Shown here: positions 42,470 through 51,262 of the stretch, piece after piece
Layout of the letters: every line of letters begins with the position of its first letter
Position numbering within the stretch: position 1 is the first letter of the stretch
Assembly (NCBI GenBank): GCA_049323655.1
Contig: JBMONO010000009.1
Coordinates: 254,337 to 318,336, forward strand
From: DB1 sp049323655
Lineage (GTDB): Bacteria > Desulfobacterota > Desulfobulbia > Desulfobulbales > SURF-16
Reading direction: 5' to 3'
Length of the DNA stretch: 64,000 nucleotides
Program-made: the position numbers and the translations under genes
The notes under the pieces: model-generated
Databases searched by the model: none
The model's input: only the letters and a program-made list of their open reading frames with translations
What the model was told of the DNA's origin: nothing

Positions 42470-43381
42470 TCAGCGGGTCTGCCAAGTTGCGAGTCGAATG
42501 CCGGCAAGGGCAAGAAGAATACCGATAACCTGCGGCAATGACAGGATCTGCCCGAGAAAAAAATGCCCCCAGATGCTGGTCAGCACCGGTTGCAACAGGA
42601 GCAGGGTCGAGGCAATGGACACCCGGACCCGGGGCATAGCCCGGATAATGAGCCACCAGCCCACCACCGAAGAGACAAAGGCATGAGCGAAGAGCCAAAG
42701 CAGCGAGGCGGCGCCAAGCTGCGGGGATACCCCTTCTGCCGCCATGATCAACCAAAGAAAAAGAGCGGAAAAAAGAGCAACCCTGAAGAGAATCTGCGGG
42801 GGATCAACCTGATAACGGTCGAGAATACGCAGCAGAACGAGGAAAAACGAATAGGTCAGGGCGGTGAGGCCGCCATAAGCCAGACCCTTGCCGATATCCG
42901 CACCAATGCCGTTAGCCATGGTCAGTAAACCGATCCCGAACAGGGCGAGGAAGACGCCGAACCAGAACCACCTGCCCAGCCGCTCCCGGAAAAAATAGAC
43001 CGCAAGCAGGGACACGATCAGCACCTGCAGGTTGCCCATCAGAGTGGCAGGTCCGGCGCCGAGAAAAAAAATGGCCCGGTGCCAGGCCCAGAGATCAACG
43101 GAAAACAGGACGGCAAGCAGGAGGAGCAGGGGCGAGGCGGTAAGTGTCACGGTGAGAAATGCGCAGCACCGTGGCTCTGGCACGTTCTCCGCCGGAGACG
43201 ACGAGCGCCGGGGCATGGGGGCAAAAGGGCGGCTCCAGGGAAAAAGGAGCAACCAGATCACGGCAGCGAAAAAATTGCGGTAAAAGGCGGAAACCGTCGG
43301 CGGGGCGCCGGACAGGGTAACGAGAATCGCGGAGGTGCTGATACAGAAAACCCCGGTAAGCAGCAGCGCATACCAGCGCAT
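42470..43381 (-). CDS. EamA/DMT-family transporter
   Basis: This is a 303-residue inner-membrane protein with about ten transmembrane helices in two EamA repeats. The first repeat has the typical SAFYRNFFAAVIWLLLF, and the end of each repeat carries the expected E-R/L pattern (VYFFRERLGRWFWFGVFLAL; GHFFLGQILSLPQVIGILLA). Such permeases export metabolites such as amino acids or nucleosides; the substrate cannot be read from sequence. Its start overlaps the hisA-like stop by one base (TGATG), so it is the last gene of the EF-G operon. Confidence 0.9.
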   Translation of the reverse strand: MRWYALLLTGVFCISTSAILVTLSGAPPTVSAFYRNFFAAVIWLLLFPWSRPFAPMPRRSSSPAENVPEPRCCAFLTVTLTASPLLLLLAVLFSVDLWAWHRAIFFLGAGPATLMGNLQVLIVSLLAVYFFRERLGRWFWFGVFLALFGIGLLTMANGIGADIGKGLAYGGLTALTYSFFLVLLRILDRYQVDPPQILFRVALFSALFLWLIMAAEGVSPQLGAASLLWLFAHAFVSSVVGWWLIIRAMPRVRVSIASTLLLLQPVLTSIWGHFFLGQILSLPQVIGILLALAGIRLATWQTR

Positions 43382-44151
43382 CAGGGATTGAAACGACGAT
43401 GAAAAGCCACCGCCTCGGCATAGGTGATGGTCATGCCGCCGAAGATGTCAAGGGCGCTGCCGATGGTGGCATCAAGCCGGCCATGGCCGAGAACGGCAAG
43501 CCGCTCCAGATCAGCGATATTTTTCACCCCGCCGGCGTAGGTGGTGGGAATCGGCGTCCACTGTCCCAGTTTTTCCGCCAGTTCTTCCTCGATGCCGGCG
43601 CATTTGCCCTCAACATCCACCGCATGGATCAAAAACTCATGACAGAAGGTCGCGAGGTAGTCCAGGGTCGCCGGGCTGATGGTCACTGCGGTGAATTTCT
43701 GCCAGCGGTCAGTGACAATGAAATACTCATTCTCCCGCTTGCGGCAGCTCAGATCGAGCACCAGCCGCTCGGCACCGACGGCATCGCGCATTTTGCGCAA
43801 CCGCTCTTCATGGATCACCCCATCCAGAAAGACGTAGGATGTTACGATAACCGCCGCAGCGCCGCGATCGAGCCACCTAGCAGCATTGTCAGCGGTGATG
43901 CCGCCGCCGATCTGGAGGCCGCCCGGCCAGGCGGCCAACGCCGCGCTGGCGGCCGCCTCGTTGCCCGGTCCGAGCATGATGACATGACCGCCGGTCAACC
44001 GATCCCTCCTGTACATCTCGGCATAATAAGAGGATGGCCGGGATGAACAAAAATTGGTCTGCAGGGTGGAGGTCGAGCTGTCGGAGAGTGTGGAACCGAC
44101 GATCTGCTTGACGCAGCCGTTGTGCAGGTCAATACAGGGACGGAATTTCAT
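43381..44151 (-). CDS. hisA: Eukaryotic-type HisA: ProFAR isomerase
   Basis: This 256-residue protein should be the phosphoribosylformimino-5-aminoimidazole carboxamide ribotide isomerase of histidine synthesis. The sequence follows the fungal/plant-type HisA: KFRPCIDLHNGCVKQIVGST at the N-terminus, then LQTNFCSSRPSSYYAEMYRR. Catalytic Asp-containing strands IDLH and HAVDVEGKCAG, and glycine loops LQIGGGI and TTYAGGVKN, complete a TIM barrel. This type differs from the usual bacterial HisA and is scattered in bacteria. ATG at 44151 versus GTG at 44163 is uncertain. No other his gene is nearby; it is linked to EF-G and transporter genes instead. Confidence 0.9.
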   Translation of the reverse strand: MKFRPCIDLHNGCVKQIVGSTLSDSSTSTLQTNFCSSRPSSYYAEMYRRDRLTGGHVIMLGPGNEAAASAALAAWPGGLQIGGGITADNAARWLDRGAAAVIVTSYVFLDGVIHEERLRKMRDAVGAERLVLDLSCRKRENEYFIVTDRWQKFTAVTISPATLDYLATFCHEFLIHAVDVEGKCAGIEEELAEKLGQWTPIPTTYAGGVKNIADLERLAVLGHGRLDATIGSALDIFGGMTITYAEAVAFHRRFNP

Positions 44152-44217
44152 GGCGGGGTGCACACCTCTGTCCGGCTTCAGGTCGAAACCAGAGCCGGAC
44201 AGAGCAGGATTGGAAAG

Positions 44218-44928
44218 TTATCCTTCCATGATCAGCAAAGTAGCGGGATCAAGATTGAGGGCACGTTTTCCCTCGCCAAGCTCGCCGTCTTTTTTGATAA
44301 TCTTCAGGGCAATGCAGTTCTTTTCGGGATCGGGCTGCAGGAGAATGATGGTGTCAAACAGCTCGTCGGCCGTGTGGCACGGGGCCGGCACTCCGGCGGC
44401 GCTGGTCCGTTTGTCGTCGCGATGGCAGACCGCGGAAAACCAGACGTTAAGGCTTAACGCCTGAGTCAGGTCACGCATTTCACCCAGCACTTTTTCCGGG
44501 GAGGCGGAACAGTCAAAACCATCCACCAGCAGACAGTCGGGCTGGAAAATATTCTGGGCAACCAGATCGGTGAGGCGCTCGCGCAACTTGGCCACGGAAA
44601 AGCTCTCCTCGTTGAAGGTCATGATCATCCGTCGGCTCATCAGTTCATCCTGAATGTCCGCAGCATGCTGCAGCTTGCTGGCCCTGGCGATATCCTGAAA
44701 GATATCGTCGTACCAGAGCCTGGTTTTTTCAAGACTCTGGCCGATGCTGACATGCAGCACCCTGTTGCCGCGCAGCATGCTGTCCAGGGCGATCTGCACC
44801 AGGATAGCGGTCTTGCCCAGCCCGGCGCGGGCCATGACCAGACCCATCTGTGGGGCGACATCCTTGCCCTGATCCGCCGGAGTGAGCACGCGAAGCGGAT
44901 TCTTGCTTATCAGATCCTCTTTCAACAT
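44218..44928 (-). CDS. RecA/KaiC-like P-loop ATPase
   Basis: This is a 236-residue soluble protein. Walker A is MARAGLGKTA (about residues 32-41) and Walker B is DCLLVDGFD. A RecA-fold topology is suggested by LHVSIGQSLEKTRLWYDDIF and by the C-terminal strand (FDTIILLQPDPEKNCIALKI). It begins 15 bases after the EF-G stop, behind GGGGGAGG, and is translated with it. The short size and lack of DNA-binding extensions argue against a recombinase. It may be a regulatory ATPase. I do not recognise a named family. Confidence 0.75.
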   Translation of the reverse strand: MLKEDLISKNPLRVLTPADQGKDVAPQMGLVMARAGLGKTAILVQIALDSMLRGNRVLHVSIGQSLEKTRLWYDDIFQDIARASKLQHAADIQDELMSRRMIMTFNEESFSVAKLRERLTDLVAQNIFQPDCLLVDGFDCSASPEKVLGEMRDLTQALSLNVWFSAVCHRDDKRTSAAGVPAPCHTADELFDTIILLQPDPEKNCIALKIIKKDGELGEGKRALNLDPATLLIMEG

Positions 44929-44943
44929 ATTCTTGCCTCCCCC

Positions 44944-47034
44944 TTATTTGCCCTGTTCTTTCTTTTTCTTGCGGACGTCTTCAATGATACCTTCCGCGAC
45001 GTTTCTCGGTACCTGCTTGTAATCGGCAAACTCCATGGTGAATTCCGCCTTACCCTGGGTCAGCGAACGAAGGACGGTGGAGTATCCGAACATCTCGGAG
45101 AGGGGAACCTCGGCCTCGACAACGGTATAATCACCCTCCTCCAGGGTGCCGATAATGATGCCGCGCCGTTGATTGAGGCTACCCATAACCGATCCCTGAA
45201 ACTCCGTCGGTCCTTCGACCGCTACCTTCATGATCGGCTCCAGGAGAACGGGATGGGCCTTGTGGTAGCCTTCCCGAAAAGCGCCGATGGCGGCAAGCTG
45301 GAAGGCGATATCAGAGGAGTCAACTGCATGGGCCGCGCCGTCGTTGATGACACAGCGGACGCCTGTGACCGGAAATTCGGCCAGAGAGCCTTTTTCCAGG
45401 CTCTTCTGGAAGCCCTTGTCACAGGAGCTGATGAACTCGCGGGGAATGACACCGCCGACGATGTTGTCGACAAACTCGTAGTCCCCGCCCTCTTCAATCG
45501 GCTCCATATAGCCGGCAACGCGACCGAACTGACCGGAGCCGCCGGTCTGTTTCTTGTGGGTATAGTTGAATTCAGCGCGCTGGGTGATCGTTTCCCGGTA
45601 GGCAACCTGAGGAGCGCCGACCTGCACCTCCGCCTTGTATTCACGCTTCATCCGCTCGATGTACACCTCCAGGTGCAGCTCACCCATGCCGGAGATGATG
45701 GTTTCATTGGTCTCGTGATCAACGTAGGTCTTGAAGGTCGGGTCTTCCTTGGTGAAACGGTTGAGGGCCTTGGACATGTTGACCTGAGCCTTGTTGTCCA
45801 CCGGCACGATGGCAAGCGAGATGACCGGATTGGGCACATGCATGGAGCTCATGGAATAACTGACGTCAGGCGAGGTGAAGGTATCGCCGGAGGCGCAGTC
45901 GATGCCGAACAGGGCAACGATATCGCCGGCCGCCGATTCATCAATCTCCTCCATCTCGTCGGAGTGCATGCGGCAGAGCCGTCCGACCTTGACCTTCTTG
46001 CCGGTGCGGCTGTTGATGATGGTGTCGCCTTTCCTGATCGTGCCCTGATAGATGCGGATATAGGTTAGCTGACCGTAGCGGCCGTCCTCCAGTTTAAAGG
46101 CGAGGCAGACCAGCGGATCTTCCGGCTTGGAAGAAAGAATCAGCTCCTGCTCGTCCTTGTCGAGATCAAGCGCGGTGTTTTCAATGTCCATCGGGCTCGG
46201 CATGTACATGTTGATCGCATCGAGCAGGCACTGGACGCCTTTGTTTTTATAGGCCGAACCGATAAAAACAGGGGCAAAATCAAGCGAGAGGGTGCCCTTG
46301 CGAACCGCGGCATGGATCATCTCCTCGGTGGGCTCGCCCTCCAGCACGGCCTCCATCAGCTCGTCGGAAAACATGGAGACCGCATCCAGCATCTCCTCGC
46401 GCTTCTCTTTGGCCTCTTCAATCAGATTGGCGGGGATCTCCGCCTCGCGGATCTTTTCGCCGTTGTCGCCGTCAAAATAGATGGCCTTCATCTTGATCAG
46501 GTCAATCAGCCCTTCCATGTCGCCCTCAAGGCCGATGGGAATCTGCATCATGACCGCGTTGAGGCCCAGCTTGTCCCGGACCTGCTGGGTGACGCGGCGG
46601 GGATTGGCGCCGGTGCGGTCGCATTTGTTGATGAAGACAACGCGCGGAACCTTATAACGGCTCATCTGACGGTTGACCGTGATGCTCTGCGATTGGACGC
46701 CGCCAACGGAACAGAGGATCAGCACCGCGCCGTCCAGTACTCGCAGGGCGCGTTCAACCTCGATGGTGAAATCGACGTGGCCCGGGGTATCGATGATGTT
46801 GATGGAATGGCCCTTCCAGTCGCAATAGGTGGCAGCGGACTGAATGGTAATACCTCTTTCCTTCTCCAATTCCATGGAGTCCATCTTCGCGCCGACGCCA
46901 TCCTTGCCCCGGACCTCATGGATGGCATGAATCCGGTTCGTATAATAAAGTATACGCTCCGTCAGGGTTGTCTTACCGGAATCGATATGGGCGCTGATTC
47001 CGATATTGCGCAATTTCGCTAAATCTTTCTGCAT
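44944..47034 (-). CDS. fusA: Elongation factor G, spd/mitochondrial-type (EF-G1)
   Basis: This 696-residue translational GTPase catalyses ribosome translocation. The ATG at 47034 follows GAGGAAAAAGTG. G motifs: AHIDSGKTT (G1), RGITI (G2), DTPGH (G3), NKCD (G4). Ser in AHIDSGKT, KDGVGAKMDSMELEKERGIT and GGVQSQSITVNRQM mark the subgroup shared by mitochondrial EF-G1 and the spd EF-G1 of spirochaetes, planctomycetes and deltaproteobacteria. In this subgroup translocation and ribosome recycling are split between two EF-Gs. NKCD is a less common G4 variant. A second EF-G gene should exist elsewhere in the genome. It leads an operon with the P-loop ATPase, hisA and the EamA gene. Confidence 0.93.
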   Translation of the reverse strand: MQKDLAKLRNIGISAHIDSGKTTLTERILYYTNRIHAIHEVRGKDGVGAKMDSMELEKERGITIQSAATYCDWKGHSINIIDTPGHVDFTIEVERALRVLDGAVLILCSVGGVQSQSITVNRQMSRYKVPRVVFINKCDRTGANPRRVTQQVRDKLGLNAVMMQIPIGLEGDMEGLIDLIKMKAIYFDGDNGEKIREAEIPANLIEEAKEKREEMLDAVSMFSDELMEAVLEGEPTEEMIHAAVRKGTLSLDFAPVFIGSAYKNKGVQCLLDAINMYMPSPMDIENTALDLDKDEQELILSSKPEDPLVCLAFKLEDGRYGQLTYIRIYQGTIRKGDTIINSRTGKKVKVGRLCRMHSDEMEEIDESAAGDIVALFGIDCASGDTFTSPDVSYSMSSMHVPNPVISLAIVPVDNKAQVNMSKALNRFTKEDPTFKTYVDHETNETIISGMGELHLEVYIERMKREYKAEVQVGAPQVAYRETITQRAEFNYTHKKQTGGSGQFGRVAGYMEPIEEGGDYEFVDNIVGGVIPREFISSCDKGFQKSLEKGSLAEFPVTGVRCVINDGAAHAVDSSDIAFQLAAIGAFREGYHKAHPVLLEPIMKVAVEGPTEFQGSVMGSLNQRRGIIIGTLEEGDYTVVEAEVPLSEMFGYSTVLRSLTQGKAEFTMEFADYKQVPRNVAEGIIEDVRKKKKEQGK

Positions 47035-47191
47035 CACTTTTTCCTCAACACATTGGTGCTTGTTGCTGCCGCGCCTCAAGGAGGAGAGGACGTTCCGAAA
47101 AATTCCCGCGGCTGCGGGCCGGTTCCTCACCCCCGGAAGGCTTCAGACCGGGCCAAGAGCCTTGCCCGATCATCAGTGCCCCCCGGCCCCG

Positions 47192-47223
47192 TTAAATAAA
47201 AACGGCCCGCATGTGGGGCCGTT
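47192..47223 (-). terminator. Terminator after the SLOG-like gene
   Basis: AACGGCCC (47201-47208) pairs with GGGCCGTT (47216-47223), followed leftward by TTTATTTAA. It separates the SLOG-like gene from the EF-G operon. Confidence 0.85.
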
Positions 47224-47291
47224 CGCAAAATTCCGGATGGAAATCGGATTACATAAACCAGACCAGGGTCACTTGTCAAGCGAATTCCACC

Positions 47292-47846
47292 TCAGGCCGG
47301 GCCAAAGGAACGTTCAAACAAATCCTCGATCGCCTTTCTACCGTCATCATTAAGATTGCGCGTCCCGGAGCCGGCGATGGTGTCATAGGTGATGGACGGT
47401 GTATCCGCCACCCAGATCCCTTCCTTCCAGGTGAACCATTCCTTTTTTTCCTGATCAAAGACGCTGACCGGCCGGTTGAAAAGACGGGCGAGCTCCACCG
47501 CCCAGCCGGTTCCGCCCTTCACCGTGTTATCAGCCATGATCCGGCCGACGGCGAAAACCTGATAGCCGCGGTTGACCATGTGAAAGATCGACTGCAACAC
47601 CTTGCGGATCTTTTTTGTTTCATAGTAGGTGCGGTTCATCATCTTGGAAGCGAGTTCCATACTGATATCACCACGATTGAGCTCCTCCTCGGAGAGCATC
47701 ACCACATTTTTGTCCCGGAACAGGGCATGCCCTTCATAGGAGAAGGTCACCTCCTGCAATCCCCATTTCTCGGCCGCCTCGCCAAAGGCGGACTCGGCGC
47801 CCTTCAGTCCGCCGCTGTACAGCGTACACTTCGTTCGCTCCACCAT
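47292..47846 (-). CDS. SLOG/lysine-decarboxylase-like Rossmann protein
   Basis: This is a 184-residue protein. The ATG at 47846 is ten bases after AAAGGAG. The sequence begins with a beta strand and glycine loop (TLYSGGLKGAESAFGEAAEK) like SLOG-superfamily proteins, which bind nucleotides or related ligands. GYQVFAVGRI, DNTVKGGTGWAVELARLFNR and VSVFDQEKKEWFTW continue the fold. The function is unknown; relatives include DNA-processing and nucleotide-sensing proteins. It is a single-gene transcription unit with its own terminator. I rate the fold assignment as moderate. Confidence 0.65.
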   Translation of the reverse strand: MVERTKCTLYSGGLKGAESAFGEAAEKWGLQEVTFSYEGHALFRDKNVVMLSEEELNRGDISMELASKMMNRTYYETKKIRKVLQSIFHMVNRGYQVFAVGRIMADNTVKGGTGWAVELARLFNRPVSVFDQEKKEWFTWKEGIWVADTPSITYDTIAGSGTRNLNDDGRKAIEDLFERSFGPA

Positions 47847-47995
47847 AACGTTCACTCTCCTTTTGCATCAGCCTGCCACCGACAGGCAGGGCTGGAAGAC
47901 TGTGTCATCTTCCGTTCTTTCTCCTGTCACCAACCGTTATTGCAAAAAAATTCGTGCGGGGACAGCTCCAAGGATTTCTCCCGGACCCACAATAG

Positions 47996-48026
47996 AAAAA
48001 AGGGGCTGCGCACGATACGCAACCCC
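47996..48026 (-). terminator. Terminator after tRNA-Phe
   Basis: GGGGTTGCG (minus strand) pairs with CGCAGCCCC, nine bp with one G-U pair, and is followed by TTTTTT. It lies 11 bases past the tRNA 3' end. Confidence 0.88.
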
Positions 48027-48036
48027 TTTCATATTC

Positions 48037-48112
<76 letters not shown>

Positions 48113-48165
48113 GGAAAGGCAGAAGGTACCGAAAGCACTTCTCCTTGTCAAGATTTTTTTACCGC

Positions 48166-48696
48166 TCACCAGGCAATGACCCGGGTGCCGGCCAACCGGT
48201 CGTGCCAGGCGGCCCGATCCTTGTCGAGCACAGCCCAGAAGAAGCCGGCGCCCAAGGGCAGGGCGGACAGCAGATACCCGACCAGACGCAGAAACGAGGT
48301 GGCCATGGATAAAGGCTGGCCCTCTTCCGGCACCACCGCGATCGCCATGAAAATCTTGCCGAGGGTTTGCCCACCGTAGCTGTGCAGCACGACAAAATAG
48401 GCGGCACTGAAAACGATCAGCCCGAACGGGAAGAACACCAGAGCGACGCCGGCCAGGGCCGCCAGACCGCGCAATGAATGCAGAAAAAACTCCCCCGCGG
48501 CCAGCATGACGGTAACGAGGGAAAGCGCGCCCAACCCGGCGAGCAGCAGCAGATCAATCAGCAAGGCCATGCACCGCGCCCCCACGGTGGCGACAGCAGG
48601 GGACAGCTGCAACCGCCGCTCAGCCCGATCGACGCCATTCCCGCCACCGACACCTGCTCCATCAGGGCAGCAATCCTGCAGCGCAGTCGTCTCCAT
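48166..48696 (-). CDS. RDD-family membrane protein
   Basis: This is a 176-residue protein. After a polar N-terminus of about 40 residues, the RDD domain begins with GARCMALLIDLLLLAGLGAL. Further helices lie about 85-110 and 135-165, with the family-typical GQTLGKIFMAIAVV and WHDRLAGTRV. The first basic residue of the R-D-D signature is present as ARCMALLID. RDD proteins are small transporters or envelope proteins of mostly unknown role. Its ATG overlaps the stop of the zinc-ribbon gene (TGATG), so translation is coupled. Confidence 0.85.
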   Translation of the reverse strand: METTALQDCCPDGAGVGGGNGVDRAERRLQLSPAVATVGARCMALLIDLLLLAGLGALSLVTVMLAAGEFFLHSLRGLAALAGVALVFFPFGLIVFSAAYFVVLHSYGGQTLGKIFMAIAVVPEEGQPLSMATSFLRLVGYLLSALPLGAGFFWAVLDKDRAAWHDRLAGTRVIAW

Positions 48697-49688
48697 CACA
48701 GCTCAATATCCGGAGGCCGGTCCGCCTTGTCCTCGTCGGCGGCCGGCGCTTTGCCTTCATTGAGAAAATCCTCGAGATCAAGGGCGGTATCCTCCGGCCG
48801 GCTCTTCCGCCCCGCGCCATTGTCTTCGATGACCAGATCCGCCATATCGATGTCTTCGAGGTTGAAGACCTGATCATCGGTCACCGGCTCATCATCCAGA
48901 TCAAGATCCAGGTCGAGACTGAGGCCGGTATCCGATTTCTGGGCAATCGGCGGTGGCTCAGTCTTCTCGGCCGGAATCTCTTCCATCTCGATCTCGGGCA
49001 TCAGGCCCAAGTCAAAATCGATGCCGCCCTCTTCCTCCTCGGCCTCTTCCAGCTCCTGTTTTTCCGGAGGCGTCGGGGCCTCCTCCATTTCGAAGGCGAT
49101 ACCGCCCTCCTCTTCGCCCTCGTCCAGGGTTTCACTCCTCACCGGCCGCGGCGGAGCGTCCCGATCCATCAGCAGATCAGCGACATTGGGTGCCGCCCCC
49201 TCCTCCTCGCCCAGGGAAAAATCGATGGAACCGGCCAGAGCATCCTCGTCGGCGGCCGGGACTTTCTCGACCTTCTCCGTCACCTCTGCCTCCTCCGGCA
49301 GGGTCAGAGCGATTTCCTCTTTTTCTTCCTCCGGCAGGCTGAAACTGATACCCTCTTCCTCGCCGGCCAGAGCCAGCTCTTCTTCTTCCTCCTCGCCGCC
49401 TTGGCCCTCTTCCATGGCAAATGGAGCGAGATCCACCACCGGCACCTCTCCATCCGCCGTTGCTTCCGGCTCGCCGGCAACCTCGTCCTCAATGGTCATC
49501 TCCGCAAGATCAAACTCACGCTCTTCCGCGCCGCTCTCCCCGGCCAGCACTGAGGCCAGAAAGAAGGCCGCGCCGGTTTGCAGCCCGGTGCCGGCCAGGG
49601 CAGCCGCAATCGACGTCAGATCCGCGGAACATTTTTTACAGGATTGCTGTTGATCGAAAGAGATGTATCCGCATTTTGGGCAACGCAT
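48696..49688 (-). CDS. Zinc-ribbon protein with long acidic tail
   Basis: This is a 330-residue protein. Residues 1-22 form a zinc ribbon (CPKCGY, then CKKCSA), the MJ0042-type head seen in many deltaproteobacterial proteins. The remainder is extremely acidic and low in complexity (runs of Glu and Asp with Ala, Pro, Leu), with short repeats of the type IDFDLGLMP and GISFSLPEEE. It is probably disordered. It may be a scaffold whose short hydrophobic motifs bind partners. It is in one unit with the RDD gene. Function unknown. Confidence 0.75.
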   Translation of the reverse strand: MRCPKCGYISFDQQQSCKKCSADLTSIAAALAGTGLQTGAAFFLASVLAGESGAEEREFDLAEMTIEDEVAGEPEATADGEVPVVDLAPFAMEEGQGGEEEEEELALAGEEEGISFSLPEEEKEEIALTLPEEAEVTEKVEKVPAADEDALAGSIDFSLGEEEGAAPNVADLLMDRDAPPRPVRSETLDEGEEEGGIAFEMEEAPTPPEKQELEEAEEEEGGIDFDLGLMPEIEMEEIPAEKTEPPPIAQKSDTGLSLDLDLDLDDEPVTDDQVFNLEDIDMADLVIEDNGAGRKSRPEDTALDLEDFLNEGKAPAADEDKADRPPDIEL

Positions 49689-50110
49689 TCGTATCGTCCT
49701 TCATGGAAGTAGGTAAGCCGTTGTGAATAAATAACTCCACCACTCTTAGAGCTTATCCGCAAATAAGCTCTTAATTCGTGAACGGCATAAGGGGCCGTAA
49801 AGAAATAGACAAAAATGTGATGATTATTTCTTCTCAGCCCCTAAGGCTAGAACGGCGGCAACTGCGGAGTCGTTTTGCCGATGACTTTCATAATAAATTA
49901 GTATACTCCGTTGACCAAGGTCAAGCATTCCCTTGTTGCTTCGCCATTTCGTCGTGTTTTTTCACCTGATTGCCGCCGGAAACTGCGGAAAACTTGCAAA
50001 AAAAAGTGCCACCGTATATGTATAGAAGCAGTGGGCGTATCGCGCAGCCCTTCGTGTCGGGGTCGTAGCGCTCAGCTCTCCCCATCCACCTCAGCAATTG
50101 ACATTATCAC
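49689..50110. other. Divergent intergenic region, no gene seen
   Basis: These 422 bases separate the zinc-ribbon gene from the lipoprotein gene. An inverted repeat AGAGCTTAT, six bases, ATAAGCTCT lies at 49748-49771. No T tract of use follows, so it may be an operator. Otherwise AT-rich with no supported feature. Confidence 0.55.
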
Positions 50111-50500
50111 ATGATCCGCAAACGTCTCACCATTTTTTCCTGTTTTGTTTGCCTGCACCTGCTTGCCGGCTGTTTTTCCCATGGCCCGGTGCGCCATCTC
50201 GCCTCGGATGTCTGCCTGATGACTCAGGGCACCAGCAAAGATGAGGTGCTGAGTTATATGGGGCCGCCGGACGCCCAGCAGGTCGATCAGTACGGCGAGA
50301 TGTGGATTTATTATCAGGTCAACAAAAGCCTGCTGCGCAAAACTCCCTATATCGGCGACAAACTGGGCGATGAAGACGTCGATGTCGTCACCGTCCGCTT
50401 TGCCGGCGACAAGGTGACCACCTGCGCCTACCGCTCCCTGACTCCGGAAGAGTTCAAGAACAGCGGCATTGCCCGGGACAATGCACTCTCTTCCGAATAA
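50111..50500 (+). CDS. Small outer-membrane-type lipoprotein, SmpA/OmlA-like
   Basis: This is a 129-residue lipoprotein. The signal ends in LHLLAGC with the acylated Cys at 21. The mature part contains the motif TSKDEVLSYMGPPDAQQVDQ and EMWIYYQ, like the helix and strand of SmpA/BamE-fold lipoproteins, which assist barrel insertion or act as envelope adaptors. The match is short, so the family call is tentative. No ribosome-binding site of good quality is visible. Its 3' end overlaps the start of pcm by 20 bases, which suggests a shared transcript. Confidence 0.72.
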   Translation: MIRKRLTIFSCFVCLHLLAGCFSHGPVRHLASDVCLMTQGTSKDEVLSYMGPPDAQQVDQYGEMWIYYQVNKSLLRKTPYIGDKLGDEDVDVVTVRFAGDKVTTCAYRSLTPEEFKNSGIARDNALSSE

Positions 50501-51137
50501 TTACTCCCTGGCCAGGGCGCGCATGGTTCGGGAACAGCTTGTTCCCCGCGGCATCGATGACGAGCGGGTTCTCGACGCCATGGCCGCGGTGCCTCGCCAT
50601 CTTTTTGTCGAGGATGCCCTGCAGAGCCAGGCATACGGCGACTTTCCCCTGCCCATCGGTGAAGGTCAGACGATATCCCAGCCCTATATCGTCGCCCTGA
50701 TGACCCAGGCCCTCCGGCTGCAGGGCCATGAAAAGGTGCTGGAAATCGGCACCGGCTGCGGTTATCAGACCGCCGTTCTCTCCCGCCTCTGCGAGCGGGT
50801 CTACTCGGTGGAACGGATCAAATCCCTCCATATCAAGGCCCGCCGCACCCTCGACCGGCTGAAACTCTTCAACGTCGTCTGCAAGATCGACGACGGCACC
50901 CTCGGCTGGCCCGAACATGGCCCCTATGACGCGATCATGGTCACCGCCGCCGGCCCACACGTTCCCCCTTCACTGCTCGAACAGCTCGCCGACCCCGGTC
51001 GTATGGTGATACCGGTGGGTGACCGGATGAGCCAGGACCTCATCGTCGTCACCAGCGACGGCGGCGACACCAGGAGCCGCTGCATAGAAAAGGTGCGTTT
51101 TGTCAGCCTGATCGGCAGCCAGGGTTGGCGCGAATAG
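50481..51137 (+). CDS. pcm: Protein-L-isoaspartate O-methyltransferase
   Basis: This 218-residue enzyme methylates L-isoaspartyl residues of aged proteins using SAM, starting their repair. The ATG at 50481 is used. SAM-binding motif I is VLEIGTGCGYQTAVLSRL, motif post-I is VYSVERI, motif II is YDAIMVTAAGPHVP, and the family-specific GEGQTISQPYIVALM precedes them. Length and motifs are typical. It overlaps the lipoprotein gene and converges with the yqaA-like gene, with a hairpin between. Confidence 0.95.
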   Translation: MHSLPNNYSLARARMVREQLVPRGIDDERVLDAMAAVPRHLFVEDALQSQAYGDFPLPIGEGQTISQPYIVALMTQALRLQGHEKVLEIGTGCGYQTAVLSRLCERVYSVERIKSLHIKARRTLDRLKLFNVVCKIDDGTLGWPEHGPYDAIMVTAAGPHVPPSLLEQLADPGRMVIPVGDRMSQDLIVVTSDGGDTRSRCIEKVRFVSLIGSQGWRE

Positions 51138-51155
51138 CCCGTTGCCAAAAGAATT

Positions 51156-51183
51156 GTCGGAATCGCAAAGCCACGATTCCGAC
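51156..51183. terminator. Hairpin between converging genes
   Basis: GTCGGAATCG (51156-51165) pairs perfectly with CGATTCCGAC (51174-51183), loop eight bases. Leftward it is followed by AATTCTTTTG, rightward by GC-rich sequence, so it is a better terminator for the minus strand. Confidence 0.6.
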
Positions 51184-51262
51184 GGGCGCCGCAGTGCAAC
51201 TCGTTGTTTTCACTTTCCCGCCCGCCATGGTTTGCGGTTTTCGCGAGACCATCATTGATTTA

